DNA of 64,000 bases from Nannocystis pusilla (GCF_020073745.1 NZ_JAIRAU010000035.1:62001-126000), one strand, 5' to 3'. Positions 29,164-38,974 are shown, numbered from the stretch's first letter. Notes: generated from the letters alone by a model not told the origin. A program made the numbers and translations.

Positions 29164-30420
29164 GTGGACGTCCCACGCACGCATCGCAGGCTGCTCGGTC
29201 GTCACGGCGGCAGGGCCCTCGCGGCGCTCGTCGTCGTGGCGATCCTCGCGGCCACGACCGTGGCGATCGGCCAGCTGCGCGCCCCGCCGCCGACGGTCGC
29301 GCGAGCCAGCCTGTGGCTCGGCACCGTCGAGCGCGGCGAGATGCTGCGCGAGGTCCAGGGCAACGGCAAGCTGGTGCCCGAGCACATGCAGTGGGTGACG
29401 GCGCTGTCGGCCGCGCGGGTCGAGCAGATCTTCGTGCGGCCCGGCGCCCCGGTCGAGGTCGACACCGTGCTGCTCGAGCTGCGCAACCCCGAGCTCGAGC
29501 TGCAGGCGCTCGAGGCCGAGCGGGACGTCGCGGCGGCGAAGACGGTGCTGGCCAACATGCGGGCCACCCTGCGCAGCGAGAAGCTGGCGCAGGAGCTCAC
29601 CGTGGCGACGCTGCAGGTCGACAAGAAGACGGCGCGGCGCAAGTCCGACGCCAACGTGGCGCTCGACGAGCGCGGGTACGTCTCGGGCGACGACGCCCAC
29701 TCGGCGAAGGCCCAGCTCGAGACGATCGAGCGGCGGATCGGGCTCGAGGAGCGACGACTCGCGGTGCTCGGCGACGGCTTGAAGGAGCGCCTGGCCGCGC
29801 AGACGGCCGACGTGGCCCGCCTGCAGACGATCGCCGACTTCCGCCGGCGCCAGCTCGACGGCCTGCGCGTGCACGCGGGCGTCGCCGGCGTGTTGCAGGA
29901 GCTGCCGCTCGAGGCGGGCCAGTGGGTCAGCGCGGGCGCGCTGCTGGCGAAGATCGCCCGGCCCGATCGCCTCAAGGCCCAGCTGGCGATCGCCGAGACG
30001 CTGGCGAAGGACATGCAGCCCGGGCTGCGCGCGCACGTCGACACCCGCAACGGCGTGATCGACGGCGAGGTCGTGCGCGTCGACCCGGCCGCGTCGAAGG
30101 GCACCGTCACCGTCGACGTGGCCCTCGCCGGTCCGCTGCCGCGAGGGGCGCGGCCCGACCTGACGATCGTCGGCACCGTCGAGCTCGAGCGCCTCGCCGA
30201 CGCGCTGCACGTGCGCCGCCCGGCGTTCGTGCAGCCCGACTCGACGATGGGGATCTTCCGCCTCGACGCCGCCGGTGTGTACGCCACGCGGGTCAACGTC
30301 CAGTTCGCCCGCACGTCGGCGACGACCGTCGAGATCGTCACGGGCCTGAGCGAGGGCGATCGCATCATCCTGTCCGACATGTCCGAATACGACGCGGCGG
30401 ACCAGGTCCAGCTCGAATAG
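29164..30420 (+). CDS. HlyD/MacA-type periplasmic efflux adaptor
   Basis: 418 residues from GTG 29164. One N-terminal helix (ALAALVVVAILAATTVAIG) anchors the protein. A lipoyl-half motif follows (GTVERGEMLREVQGNGKLV), then a long coiled-coil hairpin (about residues 120-230, ERDVAAAKTVLANMRATLRS, LETIERRIGLEERRLAVLG), the second lipoyl half (VHAGVAGVLQELPLEAGQWV) and beta-barrel and membrane-proximal domains. It should bridge an inner-membrane transporter to an outer-membrane channel. First gene of an operon with a shrunken permease, a sigma54 activator and a histidine kinase; no ATPase or outer-membrane channel gene is present. A partial palindrome is at 30368. Confidence 0.88.
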   Translation: MDVPRTHRRLLGRHGGRALAALVVVAILAATTVAIGQLRAPPPTVARASLWLGTVERGEMLREVQGNGKLVPEHMQWVTALSAARVEQIFVRPGAPVEVDTVLLELRNPELELQALEAERDVAAAKTVLANMRATLRSEKLAQELTVATLQVDKKTARRKSDANVALDERGYVSGDDAHSAKAQLETIERRIGLEERRLAVLGDGLKERLAAQTADVARLQTIADFRRRQLDGLRVHAGVAGVLQELPLEAGQWVSAGALLAKIARPDRLKAQLAIAETLAKDMQPGLRAHVDTRNGVIDGEVVRVDPAASKGTVTVDVALAGPLPRGARPDLTIVGTVELERLADALHVRRPAFVQPDSTMGIFRLDAAGVYATRVNVQFARTSATTVEIVTGLSEGDRIILSDMSEYDAADQVQLE

Positions 30421-30435
30421 CGCGAGAGAGCAGCG

Positions 30436-31010
30436 ATGCCCGCGACCACCACGACTTCGAACGAACCGCTCGTCCGCCGCGCATTCACGATCGCGTGGCG
30501 CGAGTCCCTGCGGACGCTGGCCAGGAGCCCGACCTGGGTGTTCGTGGCGATCTTCACGCTGGCGCTCGCGATCGGCGCAAACTCGGCGATCTTCAGCGCG
30601 GTCGAATTGGTCCTCGATCCGCTCGTGGACCCCGCGCTCGCGCCGCGCGGCGTCATCGTGTTCGTCGCGCTGCTCGGCGTGGTCGCCGGCCTGGCGCTCA
30701 TGCTCGCCGCCCTCGGCCTGTACGCGGTCATGGCCGACAGCGTCATCCGCCGCACCCACGAGCTGGCGTCGGGCGCGCCGTCGCGCGCGGCCGTCGCCGT
30801 GGTCGTCCGTCAGAGCCGGCTCCTCGCCGGCGTGGGCGTGGTCCTCGGCGTGCTCGGAGAGGTGGGCCTCGCCCGCCTGGTGACGGCCGTGGCGTCCGGC
30901 GGCGTCGGCCCCGGCGACCCGCTCACCTTCGTCACGGTGACCCTGGTGCTCGTGGTGGCCGGCCTGGCCGCGACGTATAGTCCTGCTCGCCGGGTCACCC
31001 GCCGCCACGA

Positions 31011-31014
<4 letters not shown>
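30436..31014 (+). CDS. Shrunken ADOP/MacB-type ABC permease (internal deletion)
   Basis: 192 residues. Residues 14-57 match the N-terminus of duplicated orphan (ADOP) permeases (AWRESLRTLARSPTWVF, TLALAIGANSAIFSAVELVL). From about residue 70 the sequence jumps to the C-terminal FtsX domain of the same family (VFVALLGVVAGLALMLAALG, RRTHELASGAPSRAAVAVVV, DPLTFVTVTLVLVVAGLAA). Normal members have about 800 residues, so roughly 600 are missing in frame, including both periplasmic domains. Its stop overlaps the regulator start (ATGA). It may be a non-functional relic kept for translational coupling, or a minimal membrane protein. Confidence 0.82.
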
Positions 31015-32386
<1,372 letters not shown>

Positions 32387-32390
<4 letters not shown>

Positions 32391-33748
32391 GCTGGTCGCA
32401 GCGGCACGAGGCGCGCATCACCCTGCTCGCGCTCGCGGCGGGGGCGCCCGCGCTGCTGGTCGCTCTCGCGCTGCTGTTCTTCGGCGACCACAGCGACAAG
32501 GTCCGCTGGACGCTCGCCGCCCTGATGACGCTCGCGTGGATCGGCGGGGCCGCGGCCCTGCACGCCCGCGTGACGCGCTCGCTGCAGGTCGTCTCGGCCC
32601 TGCTCGCGGCCCTGCGCGAGGAGGACTTCTCGCTGCGCGGCCGCCCGTCCGCCGGGCCCGCCGACGACGTCCTGTCCGACGTGATCCGCGAGATCAACGG
32701 CCTCGCCGACACCCTGCGCGAGCAGCGGCTCGGCGCCTTCGAGGCCGACGCGCTGCTGCGCAAGGTCATGACCGAGATCGACGTCGCGGTCCTGGCCTTC
32801 GACGCTCAGGGCGCGGTGCGCCTGGCCAACCGGACCGCCGAGCGCCTGCTCGAAGGGACAGGTGACCTGCTCGGCCGCGACGCCGCCGCCCTCGGCATGT
32901 CCGCCTGTCTCGAAGGACAGGCGCCGCGCACCCTGCTGACTGTGTTCCCCGGCGGCGCCGGGCCGTGGGAGCTGCGGCGCAGCCAGTTCCGCCAGCGCGG
33001 CCTGCCGCACACGCTGGTCGTGCTGACCGACCTGCGCCGGGCCCTGCGCGAGGAGGAGCGCCAGGCCTGGCAACGCCTGGTCCGCGTGCTGGGCCACGAG
33101 ATCAACAACTCGCTCGCGCCGATCCAGTCGATCGCCGAGCACCTGGGCCAGCAGCTCGCGCTGCCGCCCCGCGAGCGCGCCGCCGACCTCGACGACGACC
33201 TCGCGGGCGGCCTCGAGATCATCACGCGCCGCGCGGCCGGGCTGAACCGATTCCTCGCCGCCTACGCGCGCCTGGCCCGGTTGCCGCCGCCGCGGCTGGC
33301 CACCGTCGAGGTCGCCGCGTGGGTCGGGCGCGTCGCGGCGCTCGAGCGGCGCGTGCCGGTCCGCGGCGAGCCGGGCCCCGACGGGCTGTTGCACGCCGAC
33401 GGCGACCAGCTCGATCAGCTGCTCATCAATCTGGTCCGCAACGCCGCCGACGCCGTGCTCGCCGCGGGCGACGGCGAGGTGACGGTGACCTGGCAGGTCA
33501 CCGCCGGCACGCTCGAGCTCGTCGTGCGCGACGACGGCCCCGGCCTGGCCGAGACCGCCAACCTGTTCGTCCCCTTCTTCACCACCAAGCCCGACGGCAG
33601 CGGCATCGGCCTGGTGCTGGCGCGGCAGATCGCCGAGGCCCACGGCGGCGCGCTGTCGCTGCACAACCGCGGCGACGGCCGCCGCGGCTGCGAAGCCTGC
33701 GTCCGACTGGCCGTCCATGCCGTGCTGCCGGCCCAGGCCTCGGCCTGA
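32387..33748 (+). CDS. Membrane sensor histidine kinase (NtrY-like)
   Basis: 453 residues from GTG 32387, overlapping the regulator stop. Two N-terminal helices (LLALAAGAPALLVALALLFF and WTLAALMTLAWIGGAAALHA), a HAMP-like segment, a PAS-like domain (DVAVLAFDAQGAVRLANRTA), the H box LGHEINNSLAP with His237, the N box INLVRNAADAV, and G boxes DDGPGLAE and GSGIGLVLARQI. Cognate partner of the preceding regulator, as in NtrY/NtrX-type pairs controlling efflux operons. Palindrome copies at 32847 and 32903 lie in the PAS region. Confidence 0.93.
32847..32866 (+). repeat. Palindrome half-copy
   Basis: TGCTCGAAGGGACAGGTGAC encodes LLEGTGD; differs by one base from 5071-5090 in the phosphofructokinase gene. 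Confidence 0.6.
32903..32922 (+). repeat. Palindrome family copy, perfect arms
   Basis: GCCTGTCTCGAAGGACAGGC with perfect 7-bp arms, inside the histidine kinase gene (CLEGQA). Confidence 0.88.
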
Positions 33749-34123
33749 TCAGCGCGGCCGGTCGGCGGGGACGAACGGCCGCAGGCGATGGCCGTCGGGG
33801 TCCTCGACCACGAAGGTGAAGCCGAAGTCCATCTCGGTCGGCTCCTGCACCACCTTGAGGCCGAGCTTCGTCCACTCGGCATACGTCGCGCGGACCGCCT
33901 CCTTGCTCGCCTCGGTGAGCGAGATCTCCACGCCGCCCGCGGACTTCGGCGGCGGTGTCATGTCCGAGGCCGACCACAGGCCGATCTTCAGGCCGGTGGG
34001 CAGCACGTAGAGGACGAAGGTCTTCGAGCGTTCGACCGGCTCGCGGCCGAGCAGCTGCGAGTAGAGCTCGGCGCTCTGGAGCGGGTCACGGACGGCAAGC
34101 AACAGGTAGTTGAGGGTTCGCAT
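33749..34123 (-). CDS. VOC-superfamily (glyoxalase/PhnB-like) protein
   Basis: 124 residues from ATG 34123, chosen for its GGAG ribosome site 7 nt upstream; ATGs at 34129 and 34135 are in frame. Typical paired beta-alpha-beta modules: NYLLLAVRDPLQSAELYSQL, LLGREPVERS, GVEISLTEASKEAVRATYAE and MDFGFTFVVEDPDGHRLRPF. It lacks the full metal ligand set of glyoxalase I, as is common for resistance-like or orphan members. Directly downstream of a YafY-type regulator, a frequent pairing. Abuts the histidine kinase stop (TGATCA shared), the two genes being convergent. Confidence 0.85.
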   Translation of the reverse strand: MRTLNYLLLAVRDPLQSAELYSQLLGREPVERSKTFVLYVLPTGLKIGLWSASDMTPPPKSAGGVEISLTEASKEAVRATYAEWTKLGLKVVQEPTEMDFGFTFVVEDPDGHRLRPFVPADRPR

Positions 34124-34163
34124 GGGCATCTCCATCGGGGTGACGGATGTGGTGTGCCGCGCC

Positions 34164-34186
34164 CCACTGTCAGTTTCTGGCAGTGG
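34164..34186. promoter_or_regulatory. Palindrome between regulator and VOC gene, possible operator
   Basis: Inverted repeat CCACTG(T)CAG-TTT-CTG(G)CAGTGG, 22 of 23 positions symmetric. It overlaps the 3' end of the YafY-type gene and lies 40 bp before the VOC start. A dimeric YafY regulator could bind here. It is different from the dispersed palindrome family. Confidence 0.5.
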
Positions 34187-34865
34187 CGTGCAGGCCCTGC
34201 CGGGCCCGCCACTCCTTGACCAGGACGGCGCGGCGGCGAGGGAAGCGCTCGTCCCTCGCCTCGACCGAGCGGATGCGATCGACGCGGAAGCCGCGGTAGT
34301 CCTGCCGCAGCTCGCACCAGGCCGCGAGCACCTGCACGCGGTCGAAGAAGCCGATCAGCAGCGGCCATATCGTGCGCGTCGTGTCGGCGCCGTCGAGGTC
34401 GCGGTAGGTGATCACGAGCTTGTGCTCCCTGCGGGCCGCGCCGCGGATCACCGCGACGTCGACCGCGACCGGCTCGTCGCGCAGCATCGGCACCGTGAGG
34501 GTGGCGGCGTCGACGGTCTCGCGCAGCGCGTCGGGCAGCACCGCGCGGATCTTCGCCACCGCGTCGGCCGCCGCGGCCCCGAGCCGCGCGTCGCCCCGCA
34601 CCGCCACCCAGCGCGAGCCGAGCACCAGCGCCTCGAGCTCGTCGACCGAAAACATCAGCGGCGGCAGCGTGAAGCCGGGGCGCAGCACGTAGCCGAGGCC
34701 CGGCTCGCCCTGGATGTCGGCGCCCTGCGCCTGCAGCGTGGCGATGTCGCGGTAGAGCGTGCGGATCGAGACCCCGAGCGCCTCGGCCAGCGCGGGGCCC
34801 GAGACCGGCGCTCGATGCCGGCGCAGCAGCTGCAGCAGATCGAGCAAGCGAGTCGCGCGGGACAT
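34170..34865 (-). CDS. YafY-family HTH plus WYL-domain transcriptional regulator
   Basis: 231 residues. N-terminal helix-turn-helix (RATRLLDLLQLLRRHRAPVS, LAEALGVSIRTLYRDIATLQ), GIQGEPGLGYVL-type wing (here ADIQGEPGLGYVLRPG), then a WYL ligand-binding domain (RREHKLVITYRDLDGADTTR, WPLLIGFFDRVQVLAAWCEL, FRVDRIRSVEARDERF). Such proteins usually control themselves and the neighbouring VOC gene. ATG at 34865 has TACTTT ending 8 nt upstream. Confidence 0.9.
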   Translation of the reverse strand: MSRATRLLDLLQLLRRHRAPVSGPALAEALGVSIRTLYRDIATLQAQGADIQGEPGLGYVLRPGFTLPPLMFSVDELEALVLGSRWVAVRGDARLGAAAADAVAKIRAVLPDALRETVDAATLTVPMLRDEPVAVDVAVIRGAARREHKLVITYRDLDGADTTRTIWPLLIGFFDRVQVLAAWCELRQDYRGFRVDRIRSVEARDERFPRRRAVLVKEWRARQGLHATARN

Positions 34866-34917
34866 GGACCGCGAAAGTAACTCCGCCCGCCGCGCCCGGT
34901 CGAGCTACCGGCACATC

Positions 34918-34937
34918 GGCTGTCTCTTCGGACAGCT
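34918..34937 (+). repeat. Palindrome family copy, intergenic
   Basis: GGCTGTCTCTTCGGACAGCT, perfect outer arms GCTGTC/GACAGC, about 50 bp upstream of the YafY-type gene. Confidence 0.8.
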
Positions 34938-35274
34938 CCTCGGAGAGGCCGCGGCGCCGATCGTCGCGAGGACCTCGCCGTCACGGCGCGACAAGATCTC
35001 GCCGGCGCTCCGCACCGTCCTCCTCTTCGGACAGCCGCCCACCGCGTGCGCCGCGGCGGGTCCGCCGCGGATCATCGTCGAGCCCGCCGCGCGCCGCGTG
35101 CGTCGCGACGTCGGCCTCGCGGCGCCTCCGTCGCGCCGGGCAAGACCGCGCGCAGCAGCGGCGCGCACGATCGCGCTCGCGTGTACGCCGCCTGCTCCGC
35201 GCGTGCCGGTGCTTCTGACGTGCACATGCATCTCTCGCGACGCCCCTCGCGGCGCTGCTCGCGGGAACAGAGCG

Positions 35275-35303
35275 TTGACACGTTCGCGCCACCTTTTTAC
35301 AGT
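35275..35303 (+). promoter_or_regulatory. Sigma70-type promoter of the STAS cluster
   Basis: Perfect TTGACA at 35275-35280, exactly 17 bp spacer, TACAGT at 35298-35303. The GTG start follows 9 nt later. The best promoter in the window. Confidence 0.8.
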
Positions 35304-35312
35304 CGCGAGGCC

Positions 35313-35939
35313 GTGTCGGTCACGATCGAGGCTGAGCGCGTCGACCAGCTCCTGCGCATCATCGTGGCCGCGGCGACCGGCGACTACGAGCTGCGGGTCC
35401 CGCTGGTGGAGGAGGACGACGACGAGTTTCTCGAGGTCGAGCTCGGCGTCAACTACTTGCTCGAGGAGCTGTCGCTGAACAAGGCCAGGAGCGACAGCCA
35501 GCGCGAGCAGCTGGCCGCACGGGCCGACGAGTTGGCCGAGCAGCAGACCGAATTGATGCAGGCGCTGTCGACCCCGGTGATCGCGGTGTGGCCCGGCGTG
35601 CTGGCGCTGCCGCTGGTCGGCCGCGTCGACGACGAGCGCGCCGCGATGGTCACCGCCACCTTGCTCGAGCGCGTCGCCGCGGAGCGGGCCACCCACGTCA
35701 TCCTCGACCTCACCGGCGTCGGGGCGATCGCCGGCAACACCATGCCCGCGCTGCTCCGCATGGTCCGCGCGATCGGCCTGCTCGGCGCGACCTGCCTGCT
35801 CACCGGCATCAGCCCCGCGGTCGCGCGGCAGATCGTCGCGCTCGGGGCCGACGACAGCGGCGCCCCGGTGCGCGCGCTGGCCCAGCTGTCCGACGCCCTC
35901 GCGCACGTCCTCGCCCAGAAAGGCGCGCTTCGGCGTTGA
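35313..35939 (+). CDS. RsbR-like STAS protein, copy 1
   Basis: 208 residues from GTG 35313. A short N-terminal helical part (about 1-85) ends in a coiled segment (SQREQLAARADELAEQQTEL), then a STAS domain of the RsbR type: LMQALSTPVIAVWPGVLALP, LVGRVDDERAAMVTATLLER, THVILDLTGVGAIAGNTMPA and MVRAIGLLGATCLLTGISP. In RsbR proteins a Thr/Ser near LDLTGV and a following one are phosphorylated by RsbT; Thr is present here at the first site. The N-terminal sensor is much shorter than in usual RsbR. Followed by a small STAS-like gene, and the whole pair is duplicated downstream. Confidence 0.88.
   Translation: MSVTIEAERVDQLLRIIVAAATGDYELRVPLVEEDDDEFLEVELGVNYLLEELSLNKARSDSQREQLAARADELAEQQTELMQALSTPVIAVWPGVLALPLVGRVDDERAAMVTATLLERVAAERATHVILDLTGVGAIAGNTMPALLRMVRAIGLLGATCLLTGISPAVARQIVALGADDSGAPVRALAQLSDALAHVLAQKGALRR
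35754..35806 (+). repeat. 53-bp identical segment, unit 1 of tandem duplication
   Basis: Identical to 36740-36792. Both encode LRMVRAIGLLGATCLLTG in the two RsbR-like genes. Perfect identity here, with lower identity around it, points to recent duplication or gene conversion. Confidence 0.85.
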
Positions 35940-35941
35940 CC

Positions 35942-36301
35942 ATGCCGTTCCGCTACGAGGAGCGCGTGTCGCCGAAGGGGCGCCCCTACGTGCGGCTGCA
36001 CGTGTCGGGCGAGCTCAGCCTCGCCGACGCCCACGAGTACGCCGGCCATTTCCGCGCGGGCGGTCGCTACCACGGCATGCACACGCTCTCGTTCGTCGAG
36101 AAGGGCACCGAGTACGGCCCCGAGGCGCGCAAGATCTTCCTCGAGGTCGGCCAGAGCGCCCCGCACGCCACGGTCACCAGCAGCGCCCTGGTCCGCGCCG
36201 CGATCAACCTGATGTCCCGCTTCAGCCCGAAGACGGGCCGCTACCGCATGTTCGCGACGGAGCCCGAGGCGCTCGCCTGGCTCGACGACAAGGAGGCCTG
36301 A
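35942..36301 (+). CDS. Small STAS/SpoIIAA-like partner protein, copy 1
   Basis: 119 residues, starting 2 nt after the RsbR-like stop. Pattern: MPFRYEERVSPKGRPYVRLH, VSGELSLADAHEYAGHF, HTLSFVEKGTEYGPEARKIF, then SSALVRAAINLMSRFSP and a closing FATEPEALAWLDDKEA. The last motif (F-T/A-E/D-x-EA-x-x-WL) is typical of the SpoIIAA-like STAS group. Homologous to the genes at 36935 and 58256. Strict pairing with the RsbR-like genes suggests a complex. Confidence 0.78.
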   Translation: MPFRYEERVSPKGRPYVRLHVSGELSLADAHEYAGHFRAGGRYHGMHTLSFVEKGTEYGPEARKIFLEVGQSAPHATVTSSALVRAAINLMSRFSPKTGRYRMFATEPEALAWLDDKEA

Positions 36302-36922
36302 GTGTCGCTCACCGTCGATGCCGCGCGGATCCACGAGCTCCTCGACGTGCTCGTCGCCGCCGCGGCCGGGGACTACGACGTCCGCCTGAAGCTGCGCGAG
36401 AACGACGACGCGCTGCTCGATGTCGAGACCGGCGTCAATTTCCTGCTCGACGAGCTGATCGAGCGCCGCCTCCACAACGAGGCCCAGGAGGAGGAGCTGC
36501 TGACGCGCGCGCGCCGGCTGGCGCGCCAGCGCGACGAGCTGATGCAGGCGCTGTCGACCCCGGTGATCACCGTGTGGCCTGGCGTGCTGACGCTGCCCCT
36601 GGTCGGCCGCGTCGACGACGAGCGGGCCGCGGCGATCACCGCCGGCCTGCTCGCGCGCGTCGGCGCCGAGCGGGCCAGCCACGTGATCCTCGATCTCACC
36701 GGCGTCGGCGCGCTCACGGACGGCACCATGCCGGCGATCCTCCGCATGGTCCGCGCGATCGGCCTGCTCGGCGCGACCTGCCTGCTCACCGGGATCCGCC
36801 CCGACGTCGCCCAGCAGCTCATCGCCCTGGGCGGCGCCGACGTCCACGTCCGTGCCCTCGCGCGGCTGTCCGACGCGCTCGCGTCGGTCCTCGCCGACAA
36901 GGGCCTGCTGCAAGGCACGTAG
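36302..36922 (+). CDS. RsbR-like STAS protein, copy 2
   Basis: 206 residues from GTG 36302, with AAGGAGG 5 nt ahead inside the preceding gene. Same layout as copy 1 (short helical N-part, then LMQALSTPVITVWPGVLTLP, THVILDL-type strand SHVILDLTGVGALTDGTMPA, MVRAIGLLGATCLLTGIRP). The two are nearly identical across the STAS domain but diverge in the first 80 residues, so they may sense different inputs and share one output. Confidence 0.88.
   Translation: MSLTVDAARIHELLDVLVAAAAGDYDVRLKLRENDDALLDVETGVNFLLDELIERRLHNEAQEEELLTRARRLARQRDELMQALSTPVITVWPGVLTLPLVGRVDDERAAAITAGLLARVGAERASHVILDLTGVGALTDGTMPAILRMVRAIGLLGATCLLTGIRPDVAQQLIALGGADVHVRALARLSDALASVLADKGLLQGT
36740..36792 (+). repeat. 53-bp identical segment, unit 2 of tandem duplication
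   Basis: Identical to 35754-35806, offset 986 bp, matching the roughly 990-bp period of the duplicated gene pair. Confidence 0.85.
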
Positions 36923-36934
36923 GAGGACTCGTCG

Positions 36935-37291
36935 ATGCCGTTCTTCTTCGAAGAAGCCGTCACGCCGCAGGGCAAGCCGCTCCTGCGGATCCACGCCCGG
37001 GAGGAGGTCACGCTCGCCGACGCCGAGGCGCTGGGGGCCCGCCTCGACGGGCCCAACAAGGGCTGGCTGGTCCTGTCGATCGTCGACCGCGGCACCGAGT
37101 ACGCGCCCGCGGCCCGCAAGTACTTCCCGAACCTGCAGCACAAGTACGGCGCGCTGGCGGCCGTGGTCACGAGCCCGATCGTGCGCGCCGCGATCAACAT
37201 GATGACGCGGCTCACCGGCCAGGCCCCCAACTTGCGCCTGTTCACCACCGAGGACGAGGCGCTGGCCTGGCTGGACGCCATGAAGATCTGA
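36935..37291 (+). CDS. Small STAS/SpoIIAA-like partner protein, copy 2
   Basis: 118 residues, AGGAGG ribosome site 8 nt before the ATG. Parallel to copy 1: MPFFFEEAVTPQGKPLLRIH, AREEVTLADAEALGARL, LSIVDRGTEYAPAARKYF, SPIVRAAINMMTRL and FTTEDEALAWLDAM. Divergence from copy 1 is greater than between the RsbR-like pair. Ends the STAS operon; the next gene has its own promoter-like sequence. Confidence 0.78.
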   Translation: MPFFFEEAVTPQGKPLLRIHAREEVTLADAEALGARLDGPNKGWLVLSIVDRGTEYAPAARKYFPNLQHKYGALAAVVTSPIVRAAINMMTRLTGQAPNLRLFTTEDEALAWLDAMKI

Positions 37292-37349
37292 GCGGGCGCG
37301 GCGCGGCGCGATTTCACGGCCGCGTGGTATAAGTGGCGCGCCCGCGCCC

Positions 37350-38375
37350 GTGAAGCTCATCATCCAGATCCCCTGCCTCAACGAGCGGGAGCACCTGCCG
37401 GCGACCTTCGCCGACCTCCCGCGCGCCCTGCCGGGGGTCGACAGCATCGAGGTCCTGGTCGTCGACGACGGCAGCACCGACGGCACGGCCGCGGTCGCCG
37501 AGCAGCTCGGCGTCCACCACGTGGTCCGGTTCCCCGGCCATCGCGGGCTCGCGGCCGCGTTTCAGGCCGGCGTCGACGCCTGCCTGGCGCTCGGCGCCGA
37601 CATCATCGTCAACACCGACGCCGACAATCAGTACCCTGGCGCCGACATCGCCCGCCTGTGCGCGCCGATCCTCGAGGGCCGCGCCGACCTCGTGGTGGGA
37701 GACCGGCAGACCGACAAGATCCCGCACTTCGGCCCGCTCAAGCGGCTGCTGCAGCGGTGGGGCTCGCGCGTGGTCCGCCGGGCCTCGGGCACGACCGTGC
37801 GCGACTCGACGAGCGGCTTTCGGGCCATGAACCGGCGCGCGGCCGCGGCGCTGTTCGTGCACAACCGCTTCACCTACACCCTCGAGTCGATCATCCAGGC
37901 CGGCGCGGCCGGGCTGACGATCGCCGACGTCACGATCACCACCAACCCGGAGACCCGGCGCTCGCGCCTGTTCCGCTCGATGGGCAGCTACGTGCGCCGC
38001 AACGGCGCCGTCATCGTCCGCTCCTACGGCATGTACTGGCCGGTCCAGACCTTCGGCGTGATCGCCCTGCTGCTGCTGCTGTTCGGCCTGGCCCTCGGCG
38101 GCCGCTTCACCTACTACTACCTGTCCCGTTGGCCGCAGGAGAGCGGCCACACCGAGTCGCTGCTGGTCGGCGTCGGCGCGGTCGTGCTGGCCTTCCTCGT
38201 CGCGCTCATGGCGTTCCTCGGCGACCTCAGCGCCGCCAACCGGCGCCTCACCGAGCAGGTGCTGACCCAGGTCCGCGGCCTGTCCGCCGCCCTCGCCGCG
38301 CAGACGGGCGCGCCGTCGATCGCCGGCCACCACCGCACCGCTGCCGCGCCCTGGCGCCCGGAGGGCCGCGCGTGA
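37350..38375 (+). CDS. GT2-family polyprenyl-phosphate glycosyltransferase
   Basis: 341 residues from GTG 37350. GT-A domain with IIQIPCLNEREHLPATF, VLVVDDGSTDGT (nucleotide site), NTDADNQYPGADI (DXD-like) and the GDRQTDKI / TSGFRAMNRRAA blocks of DPM1/ArnC-type enzymes. Two C-terminal helices (FGVIALLLLLFGLALGG and LLVGVGAVVLAFLVALMAFL) hold it in the membrane. Predicted to load a sugar from a nucleotide donor onto a polyprenyl phosphate, the donor that GT-C enzymes in this window would use. Overlaps the methyltransferase start (GTGA). TATAAG lies 16 nt before the GTG. Confidence 0.9.
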   Translation: MKLIIQIPCLNEREHLPATFADLPRALPGVDSIEVLVVDDGSTDGTAAVAEQLGVHHVVRFPGHRGLAAAFQAGVDACLALGADIIVNTDADNQYPGADIARLCAPILEGRADLVVGDRQTDKIPHFGPLKRLLQRWGSRVVRRASGTTVRDSTSGFRAMNRRAAAALFVHNRFTYTLESIIQAGAAGLTIADVTITTNPETRRSRLFRSMGSYVRRNGAVIVRSYGMYWPVQTFGVIALLLLLFGLALGGRFTYYYLSRWPQESGHTESLLVGVGAVVLAFLVALMAFLGDLSAANRRLTEQVLTQVRGLSAALAAQTGAPSIAGHHRTAAAPWRPEGRA

Positions 38376-38974
38376 AGGTCGACGTCGGCAACGTCGTCGG
38401 CAACGCCGAGGCCAAGTACGACCACCCGAACCCGATCGCGCGCCGCCTGGTCGCCGGGTTTAAAAATGCCGTCGGCGACCTGTACGTCCGGACATGTCCC
38501 GAGAGCGTGCTCGAGGTCGGCTGCGGCGAGGGCCTCCTGGCCGACAGCCTGATCCGCCTGCGCCGCCCGGCCCGCTTCGAGGCGTGCGACGTCGACCTGT
38601 CGCGCCTCGCGCCCGGGCTCGACCCCGGCCTGTCCTTCCAGACAGCCTCGATCTACCAGCTGCCGCACGCCGACCGCAGCGTCGACCTCGTGCTCGCCTG
38701 CGAGGTGCTCGAGCACCTCGAGGACCCGGCCGCCGGCCTGGCCGAGCTGGCCCGCGTGGCCCGCCGCGCCGTCCTCGTCAGCACCCCGTGGGAGCCGGTG
38801 TGGCGCCTGCTCAACCTCGCCCGCGGCCGCTACGTGCGCGCGCTCGGCAACACCCCCGGCCACGTCCAGCACTTCTCGCGGCGGGCCCTGGTGCGCCTGG
38901 CCGAGACGCGCCTGCGCGTGGTCGAGGTGCGCCGGCCCTTGCCCTGGACGGTGATCCTCGGTGAGCCGCGCTGA
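38372..38974 (+). CDS. Class I SAM-dependent methyltransferase
   Basis: 200 residues, GTG overlapping the preceding stop. Motif I SVLEVGCGEGLLADSLI, acidic ACDVDL, motif IV-type SVDLVLACEVLEHLEDPAAG and the post-motif RRAVLVSTPWEPVWRLLN. Fits Methyltransf_11-type enzymes of glycan or lipid pathways. Placed between a GT2 and a large membrane protein, it may methylate the same glycolipid. AT-rich codons TTTAAAAAT at 38460 stand out, 18 bp before a palindrome copy at 38478. Confidence 0.88.
   Translation: MKVDVGNVVGNAEAKYDHPNPIARRLVAGFKNAVGDLYVRTCPESVLEVGCGEGLLADSLIRLRRPARFEACDVDLSRLAPGLDPGLSFQTASIYQLPHADRSVDLVLACEVLEHLEDPAAGLAELARVARRAVLVSTPWEPVWRLLNLARGRYVRALGNTPGHVQHFSRRALVRLAETRLRVVEVRRPLPWTVILGEPR
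38478..38497 (+). repeat. Palindrome family copy
   Basis: ACCTGTACGTCCGGACATGT, encodes DLYVRTC in the methyltransferase. Confidence 0.65.
38628..38647 (+). repeat. Palindrome family copy
   Basis: GCCTGTCCTTCCAGACAGCC, encodes GLSFQTAS in the methyltransferase. Confidence 0.75.

Larger units (their letters stand above)
34866..35312. other. Intergenic region, 447 bp, divergent promoters
   Basis: No convincing gene. It holds a palindrome copy at 34918, a partial one ending at 35036 (CTCCTCTTCGGACAGCC), and the strong promoter at 35275 for the STAS cluster. Confidence 0.6.
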
